Part shown: piece by piece, positions 33,882 through 37,892 of the stretch | Numbering within the stretch: position 1 is the first letter of the stretch | Layout: every line of letters begins with the position of its first letter | Assembly: GCA_027065125.1 (NCBI GenBank) | Contig: JAMOOV010000127.1 | Span: 1-37,892, forward strand | Length of the DNA stretch: 37,892 nucleotides | From: Campylobacterales bacterium | Lineage (GTDB): Bacteria > Campylobacterota > Campylobacteria > Campylobacterales > JALSKU01 | Reading direction: 5' to 3' | Notes under the pieces: model-generated | Databases searched by the model: none | Told to the model about the DNA's origin: nothing | The model's input: the letters and a program-made list of their open reading frames with translations, nothing else | Program-made: the position numbers and the translations under genes

Positions 33882-34328
33882 ATGAAAAGTTTAAGAATTT
33901 TAGCAATGGTGGGATTGGCGACTATCTTACTGTTGTTGACATCTTGCAAGGATGACTCTCTATTTGTTAAAAAATATGCAGATGTAATGGGAAAAAAAGT
34001 TGTCAAATCTTTCTCTTTTGATACTGATAATTACTACTTGCTTGATAAAGTTCAAAGAAGTTTTAAAAAATTTGGATTTAACTCTTCTAAAAAATCAAAA
34101 TATCACATTTATTTAACTTCTCACTATGTGATAAACTGTAAAAATCCGGTAATTCATGCATTGGGAGCAGATTTTAACGGTTTTATTAGGCTTAGTTTGT
34201 TTAGAAATAAAAAGGAGTTATATAGGATACAGAAAGATTTTAAAACAAGGGTTACAAATGATATGATAGATAATATCGTAAAAAGATTTTTGGAAGATAA
34301 TGGTTTTCAACCCGCTAAAGCGGGTTGA
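33882..34328 (+). CDS. Putative lipoprotein of unknown function
   Basis: The 148 residues start with a lipoprotein signal: MKSLRILAMVGLATILLLLTSCKDD, lipobox LTSC with Cys22 as lipidation site. The mature domain of about 125 residues is Lys-rich and includes SKYHIYLTSHYVINCKNP and FNGFIRLSLFRNKKELY, which could be a small alpha/beta fold. I know no family. The last codons (FQPAKAG) lie inside a perfect 12-bp palindrome that extends past the stop toward rplT. The ATG lacks a good Shine-Dalgarno. It stands alone on the plus strand, convergent with the ribosomal-protein operon. Confidence 0.82.
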   Translation: MKSLRILAMVGLATILLLLTSCKDDSLFVKKYADVMGKKVVKSFSFDTDNYYLLDKVQRSFKKFGFNSSKKSKYHIYLTSHYVINCKNPVIHALGADFNGFIRLSLFRNKKELYRIQKDFKTRVTNDMIDNIVKRFLEDNGFQPAKAG

Positions 34329-34331
34329 AAA
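34304..34331. terminator. 12-bp perfect palindrome between convergent lipoprotein gene and rplT
   Basis: TTTTCAACCCGC and GCGGGTTGAAAA flank a TAAA loop. The palindrome covers the lipoprotein stop and ends 4 bases before the rplT stop, so it is well placed as a two-way transcription end. Unlike ordinary intrinsic terminators the T-run is on the 5' side and the A-run on the 3' side in both directions, so no U-tract follows the stem. It may rather protect the RNA 3' ends. Confidence 0.5.
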
Positions 34332-34335
34332 GTAG

Positions 34336-34686
34336 TTATATTGCCGCTTTTGCTGTCTCTACAACTTTTGCAAATGCTTCCGCATCATTAAAAGCAAGAT
34401 CGGCAAGAATTTTTCTGTCCAATTTGATATTGGCTTTGTTTAAAGCATAGATAAATTTTGAATAACTTATTCCATTTAGTCTGCAAGCTGCATTGATCCT
34501 TGTGATCCAGAGTCTTCTAAAATCTCTTTTCTTTCTTTTTCTATCGCGGTATGCATATACGAGACTTCTCTCTAATTGTTCTTTAGCTTTTCTAAAGTGT
34601 TTTCTTCTACCGCTGTAAAATCCTCTTGCAAGTTTAAGAAGTTTTTTATGTCTTCTTCTTCTGACTACACCTGTTTTTACTCTCAT
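34336..34686 (-). CDS. rplT: 50S ribosomal protein L20
   Basis: L20 is an early 23S rRNA-binding protein and, in other bacteria, the translational repressor of its own operon. The 116 residues are full length and start with the typical basic [20 protein letters not shown], with [18 protein letters not shown] and [16 protein letters not shown] following. The start is ATG 34686 with AAGGAG six bases before it. It is the last gene of tRNA-Val-thrS-infC-rpmI-rplT and ends beside the palindrome shared with the lipoprotein gene. Confidence 0.98.
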   Translation of the reverse strand: MRVKTGVVRRRRHKKLLKLARGFYSGRRKHFRKAKEQLERSLVYAYRDRKRKKRDFRRLWITRINAACRLNGISYSKFIYALNKANIKLDRKILADLAFNDAEAFAKVVETAKAAI

Positions 34687-34791
34687 TTTGTCTCCTTGAC
34701 CTATTTTGGTGTCGCTTTATGCGAACTTTCCCTTTTGACTTAATGTCTTAGGGGGAATGAAACTTGGCTAAACCAAGTAAACTAAATCTCT
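34687..34791 (-). promoter_or_regulatory. rpmI-rplT spacer with two small hairpins
   Basis: This 105-base spacer is long for two co-transcribed ribosomal genes. It contains ACTTGG-TTTAG-CCAAGT (34762-34778) and TCGC-ATAAA-GCGA (34712-34724), written on the minus strand. In E. coli and Bacillus L20 represses this operon by binding RNA near rpmI; whether these hairpins bind L20 is not known. Confidence 0.35.
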
Positions 34792-34983
34792 CTAACTTTG
34801 AATCATAAGATTTACTGCTTTTACATCAGCCTTATCTACTACATGAGAACCTCTAAGAAATCTTTTTCTTTTTTGGCTCTTCTTAGTTAGGATATGACTT
34901 CTAAAAGCACTACCTCTTTTGATGCCATTTTTACTTTTTTTGAAACGCTTCGCAGCACCTCTAAGAGTCTTCATTTTTGGCAT
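34792..34983 (-). CDS. rpmI: 50S ribosomal protein L35
   Basis: The 63 residues are a normal-length L35: [19 protein letters not shown], then [15 protein letters not shown] and [15 protein letters not shown]. It is a small, very basic 50S protein. The start is ATG 34983 with AAGGAG eight bases before it. A long stem-loop lies between infC and this gene, just upstream of the RBS. Confidence 0.98.
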   Translation of the reverse strand: MPKMKTLRGAAKRFKKSKNGIKRGSAFRSHILTKKSQKRKRFLRGSHVVDKADVKAVNLMIQS

Positions 34984-35007
34984 TAACTACTCCTTAGAAT
35001 TTTTGGG

Positions 35008-35056
35008 AATACATCCCTCTTTATGGCAATATTTTTGTCACAAAAAGGGATGTATT
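35008..35056 (-). promoter_or_regulatory. 15-bp stem-loop between infC and rpmI
   Basis: On the minus strand AATACATCCCTTTTT pairs with AAAGAGGGATGTATT: 15 consecutive pairs with one G-U, around a 19-base loop. It starts 6 bases after the infC stop and ends 24 bases before the rpmI ATG. No U-tract follows on this strand, so it is not an ordinary terminator for infC. A role in L20/L35 regulation or mRNA processing is plausible. Confidence 0.55.
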
Positions 35057-35062
35057 GAATTT

Positions 35063-35584
35063 TTATTTATCTTTTTTTGGGAAAGTTAACATGTTGACAT
35101 ACCTTCCCTCTCTATAAGGTTTTGAGTCTCGATCAGCTATATCTTTGACCATTTCCCAGACTCTCTCAAGAATTTCAACACCACCTTCAGGATTTTGCAT
35201 CTCTCTACCTCTTAAAAAGACTCTAAATTTTACATGCTTTCCTGCTGTTATGAATTCTCTTGCATGTTTGACTTTGTAGTTGATGTCATTTTGGGCAATT
35301 TTTACAGAAAGTTTTATCTCTTTTACTTCTATAATTTTCTGTTTTTTTCTTGCTTCTTTCTTTTTTTTCTCTTGCTGGTATTTAAACTTACCATAATCCA
35401 TAACCTTGCAAACAGGAGGCTTTGCACTTGGGGCAATCAACACAAGATCAAGTCCTTGTTCTCTTGCTATCTGTTTTGCTTCGCTTGAGGATATAATCCC
35501 ATATTGTGTTCCGTCATCGCCTATACACCTAACTTGTGGTATATTTATATCGTTGTTTAGTAATACATCTTTACTTTTACTCAA
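35063..35584 (-). CDS. infC: Translation initiation factor IF-3
   Basis: IF-3 binds the 30S subunit, checks the start codon and prevents early 50S joining. The 173 residues show the N-domain ([20 protein letters not shown] and [18 protein letters not shown]), a Lys-rich linker ([11 protein letters not shown]) and the C-domain ([20 protein letters not shown] and [12 protein letters not shown]). The start is TTG 35584 in a TTGA overlap with the thrS stop, with GGAG seven bases before it. E. coli infC has the rare start AUU for self-control; UUG here is less unusual, so self-control by start codon cannot be claimed. Confidence 0.98.
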   Translation of the reverse strand: MSKSKDVLLNNDINIPQVRCIGDDGTQYGIISSSEAKQIAREQGLDLVLIAPSAKPPVCKVMDYGKFKYQQEKKKKEARKKQKIIEVKEIKLSVKIAQNDINYKVKHAREFITAGKHVKFRVFLRGREMQNPEGGVEILERVWEMVKDIADRDSKPYREGRYVNMLTFPKKDK

Positions 35585-37404
35585 AAGATAACTCCATCCA
35601 TTTTCTCCTTTAATATCTTTTTAAACTCTTCTTTTGTTATATTGTACTGTTTTCTTGTTGTCCTATCTCTTAAAGCGATAGTTTTATTTTGAACCTCTTC
35701 GTCCCCAAGGATAACAAGCAAAGGTACTTTTTGCTTTTCGGCAATTCTTACTCTTTTGTTTAGACTTTCATTTTTAGAAGATATTTCGCTGTCTATATCT
35801 ATGTCCATCAACTCATTTTGCAACTCTTTGGCATACTCTATGTGAGTATCGGCAATAGGTATGAAAACCACTTGAGTAGGAGCTATAAAAAATGGAAACT
35901 CACCGGCACAATGTTCTGTAAGTATCCCTATAAATCTCTCAAAAGAGCCGAGTATCGCTCGGTGTAGCATGACCGGTCTTGCTTTTTCATTATTGTTGTC
36001 GGTGTATTCAAGCTCAAATCTTTCGGGTAAATTGAAATCCACCTGTATGGTTCCGCACTGCCATTTTCTTTTAAGTGCATCAGTTATCTTGATATCTATC
36101 TTTGGTCCGTAAAAGGCTCCACCGCCCTCATCAACTCCATAGTTTATACCATTTTCATCAAGAGCATCCATAAGCCCTTTTGTAGCTTTTTCCCATATTT
36201 CGTCTTTGCCGATAGCTTTGGTAGGTTTTGTTGATATCTCCATTTCATATTTGAAGCCAAAACTCTTCATGATATCATCAACAAAACTTAAAACTTCAAT
36301 AACATTCTCTTTTATCTGCTCCGGTGTGCAAAAAATATGAGCATCATCCTGGGTAAACTCTCTAACTCTAAAAAGTCCGTGCAAAACCCCGCTTTTTTCG
36401 TGTCTATGAACTACACCGTATTCAAAAAATTTAAGAGGCAAATCTCTATAACTTCTAACATCGCTTTGATAAACTTTAATATGTCCGAGACAATTCATAG
36501 GCTTTATACCGTATTCTATACCGTCAATTTCGGTAAAGTACATATTTTCACCGTAGTTGTCATAGTGACCGCTGACCTTCCAAACATCGCTTTTTAGTAT
36601 CTCAGGACCTCTAACTGGCTCATATCCTCTTTTTCTGTGGGCTTTAAAAAGAAGAGCTTCAAGTTTGCTTCTTAGTCTTGCCCCGTTTGGTAGCCATATA
36701 GGAAGTCCTCCTCCTATCTCTTCATCAAAAGTAAAAAGTTTTAAATCGTTTCCAAGCTTTCTGTGATCTCTCTTTTTTGCCTCTTCTATCATGACAAGAT
36801 ACTCTTTTATCGCCTCTTTTGTAGCAAATGCGGTACCGTAAATACGAGTTAGCATCTCTTTGGTTTCATCTCCGCCGAGATATGCTCCGGTTACTTTGGT
36901 AAGTTTGAAGAATTTTAAATATTTGGTATTTGGCAGATGCGGACCGCGACACAAATCCTCAAAATCTCCCTGTTTGTAGATACCGACGATTGCATCTTCA
37001 GGAATTCTTTTTAAAACTTCGAGTTTCAAATCGTCATCTTTAAACTTTTCAAGAGCCTCTTTTTTGGTGATGGTGTATTTGGTTATGTCAAACTTTTTCT
37101 TAACAAGCTCTTTCATCTTTTTTTCGATATTTTTTAAATCTTTGTCGCTTATCTTTTCATTTACTCTAAAATCGTAATAAAATCCGTCCTCTATAACGGG
37201 TCCGACGAAAAATAGAGCATCTGGATATAGCTCTTTTATCGCTTGTGCCATAAGATGTGCACAAGAGTGTCTGATAATTTCAAGAGCATCATTTGAATTG
37301 TCAAAATATATCTTTTGGTTATTGCTTGTATCGATATCTTTTTCTTTTGCAGTTTGTAAATCAATTACTTCATTGTCTACTTTTACGGCTATAAAATCTT
37401 CCAA
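35581..37404 (-). CDS. thrS: Threonyl-tRNA synthetase
   Basis: ThrRS charges tRNA-Thr. The 607 residues are shorter than E. coli ThrRS (about 642): the N-terminal TGS domain is reduced to about 45 poorly matching residues. The editing domain is intact ([10 protein letters not shown] and [11 protein letters not shown]). The class II core shows the zinc ligands in [12 protein letters not shown] and [16 protein letters not shown], motif 2 in [14 protein letters not shown], and a C-terminal anticodon-binding domain ([18 protein letters not shown]). The start is TTG 37404 with AGAGG seven bases before it; no ATG is available until the editing domain. It lies 21 bases after tRNA-Val on the same strand. 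Confidence 0.98.
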   Translation of the reverse strand: MEDFIAVKVDNEVIDLQTAKEKDIDTSNNQKIYFDNSNDALEIIRHSCAHLMAQAIKELYPDALFFVGPVIEDGFYYDFRVNEKISDKDLKNIEKKMKELVKKKFDITKYTITKKEALEKFKDDDLKLEVLKRIPEDAIVGIYKQGDFEDLCRGPHLPNTKYLKFFKLTKVTGAYLGGDETKEMLTRIYGTAFATKEAIKEYLVMIEEAKKRDHRKLGNDLKLFTFDEEIGGGLPIWLPNGARLRSKLEALLFKAHRKRGYEPVRGPEILKSDVWKVSGHYDNYGENMYFTEIDGIEYGIKPMNCLGHIKVYQSDVRSYRDLPLKFFEYGVVHRHEKSGVLHGLFRVREFTQDDAHIFCTPEQIKENVIEVLSFVDDIMKSFGFKYEMEISTKPTKAIGKDEIWEKATKGLMDALDENGINYGVDEGGGAFYGPKIDIKITDALKRKWQCGTIQVDFNLPERFELEYTDNNNEKARPVMLHRAILGSFERFIGILTEHCAGEFPFFIAPTQVVFIPIADTHIEYAKELQNELMDIDIDSEISSKNESLNKRVRIAEKQKVPLLVILGDEEVQNKTIALRDRTTRKQYNITKEEFKKILKEKMDGVIF

Positions 37405-37425
37405 AAATTTACCTCTTTTAAGTTA

Positions 37426-37501
37426 TGGTGGTCGCAACAGGACTTGAACCTGTGACCACCACCTTGTCGAGGTGGTGCTCTACCAACTGAGCTATGCGAC
37501 C
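37426..37501 (-). tRNA. tRNA-Val (anticodon GAC)
   Basis: The minus strand reads GGTCGCATAGCTCAGTTGGT and onward as a full 76-base cloverleaf including encoded CCA. The acceptor stem is GGTCGCA/TGCGACC with discriminator A, and the D-arm is GCTCAGTTGGTAGAGC. The anticodon arm CCACC-TCGACAA-GGTGG has anticodon GAC, and the T-loop is GGTTCAAGTCC. GAC reads GUC and GUU valine codons. It lies just before thrS on the same strand; a joint transcript is likely, with the promoter in 37502-37550 (GATAAAAT near 37516-37523, complement). Confidence 0.97.
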
Positions 37502-37559
37502 AAAATGAAAAACTAATTTTATCCAAAATAAGATTAAGAATAGTTTAGAGTAAAAAGAG

Positions 37560-37565
37560 TATAAT
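37560..37565 (+). promoter_or_regulatory. Probable -10 element of the mutase gene
   Basis: A perfect TATAAT on the plus strand 32 bases before the TTG start, divergent from the tRNA-Val/thrS unit. No -35 is evident, as is usual for this phylum. Confidence 0.45.
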
Positions 37566-37596
37566 TATGCTAAACAGTATGATTTTGGAGGAAAAA

Positions 37597-37892
37597 TTGA
37601 ATTCTATATTTAGAGAGTATGACATAAGAGGAATATATGAAAAAGAGTTAAATGAGCATAGTGTTAAGCTTATAGGGTATCTTCTAGGTCAAGAGATTAA
37701 AAAGATTGGAGAATATGTAGCTATAGGTTATGATGCGAGAATCCATTCTCCTATTTTAAGAGATTATCTTTGTAGCGGATTTGTTAAAGCAGGAGTGAAA
37801 GTACTTGATATGGGTATGGTGGCTACACCGGTTGCATACTTTGCCAATTTTGTGGAGTTTGGTGGCATAACCCCTTCGGCTTCAGTTATGAT
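37597..37892 (+). CDS. manB: Phosphomannomutase/phosphoglucomutase, N-terminal part (3' end outside window)
   Basis: This gene is missing from the ORF track because it runs off the window. Translation from TTG 37597 gives NSIFREYDIRGIYEKELNEH, the typical start of AlgC/ManB-type alpha-D-phosphohexomutases. VAIGYDARIHSPILRDYL and GMVATPVAYFAN follow, and the visible part ends at TPSASVMI, just before the expected catalytic-Ser motif TGSHNP. These enzymes interconvert mannose or glucose 6- and 1-phosphate for nucleotide sugars of LPS/LOS and capsule. GGAGG five bases before TTG fixes the start; ATG 37579 is in frame but has no RBS. The substrate cannot be told from this part. Confidence 0.92.
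   Translation, partial: MNSIFREYDIRGIYEKELNEHSVKLIGYLLGQEIKKIGEYVAIGYDARIHSPILRDYLCSGFVKAGVKVLDMGMVATPVAYFANFVEFGGITPSASVM

Noticed and set aside
35008-35070. Intrinsic terminator on the plus strand (stem followed by ATTTTTATTTA)
   Set aside because: A T-run does follow on the plus strand, but no plus-strand gene lies upstream; the stem is more meaningful within the infC-rpmI mRNA.

Overview
The window is AT-rich, densely packed bacterial chromosome, almost certainly from the Campylobacterota (Epsilonproteobacteria). The protein families fit this phylum: DUF2393-like pairs, a stand-alone FlhX, a C-extended QueH, a short MreC and a short ThrRS. From memory, the gene order follows two blocks of Campylobacter jejuni. 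One is Cj0268c-Cj0279 (SPFH, ilvE, bcp, queH, fabZ, lpxA, clpX, mreB, mreC, carB). The other is Cj0146c-Cj0155c (trxB, trxA, yraN, hom, aminotransferase, periplasmic protein, membrane protein, rRNA methylase, rsmI, rpmE). The genus cannot be told from the sequence alone. No phage, IS element, CRISPR array or rRNA gene was seen.

Layout. 1-1169 (+): the 3' part of surE, then tcdA. 14046-1137 (-): a probable single transcription unit of twelve genes, mostly overlapping or a few bases apart. It starts with a Cache-PAS-GGDEF-EAL c-di-GMP protein and continues bcp, queH, fabZ, lpxA, clpX, mreB, mreC, carB, a YrdC-family gene and a small membrane protein. 14209-17959 (+): ilvE, an SPFH protein, hisIE and two DUF2393-like membrane proteins. 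21801-17956 (-): trxA, a membrane-anchored thioredoxin-fold-like protein, trxB, dapB, purF. 21913-23618 (+): a FliK-like protein and FlhX. 32068-23644 (-): rpmE, rsmI, an rlmB-like gene, a RodZ-like membrane protein, a periplasmic protein, an alaC-like aminotransferase, hom, an orphan Cys-type formate dehydrogenase, yraN. 32616-32200 (-): a small membrane protein. 32765-34328 (+): two tandem prepilin-like proteins and a lipoprotein. 37501-34336 (-): tRNA-Val(GAC), thrS, infC, rpmI, rplT. 37597-end (+): the 5' part of a phosphomannomutase/phosphoglucomutase gene.

Most genes are housekeeping: cell shape (MreB, MreC, RodZ-like), lipid A and fatty-acid synthesis, amino-acid and nucleotide synthesis, tRNA and rRNA modification, and translation. 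The less ordinary parts are genes or RNA structures set into these conserved blocks. They are the c-di-GMP sensor at the head of the envelope operon, the protein between trxA and trxB, the FliK/FlhX pair, the orphan formate dehydrogenase between hom and yraN, and the tandem pilins. There is also a structured leader before rpmE and a 15-bp stem between infC and rpmI. I found no convincing entirely new multi-gene system; the best leads are these insertions and RNA structures. Non-ATG starts are common: carB, hisIE, fdhF, infC, thrS, the mutase gene and others appear to use TTG, and two use GTG.
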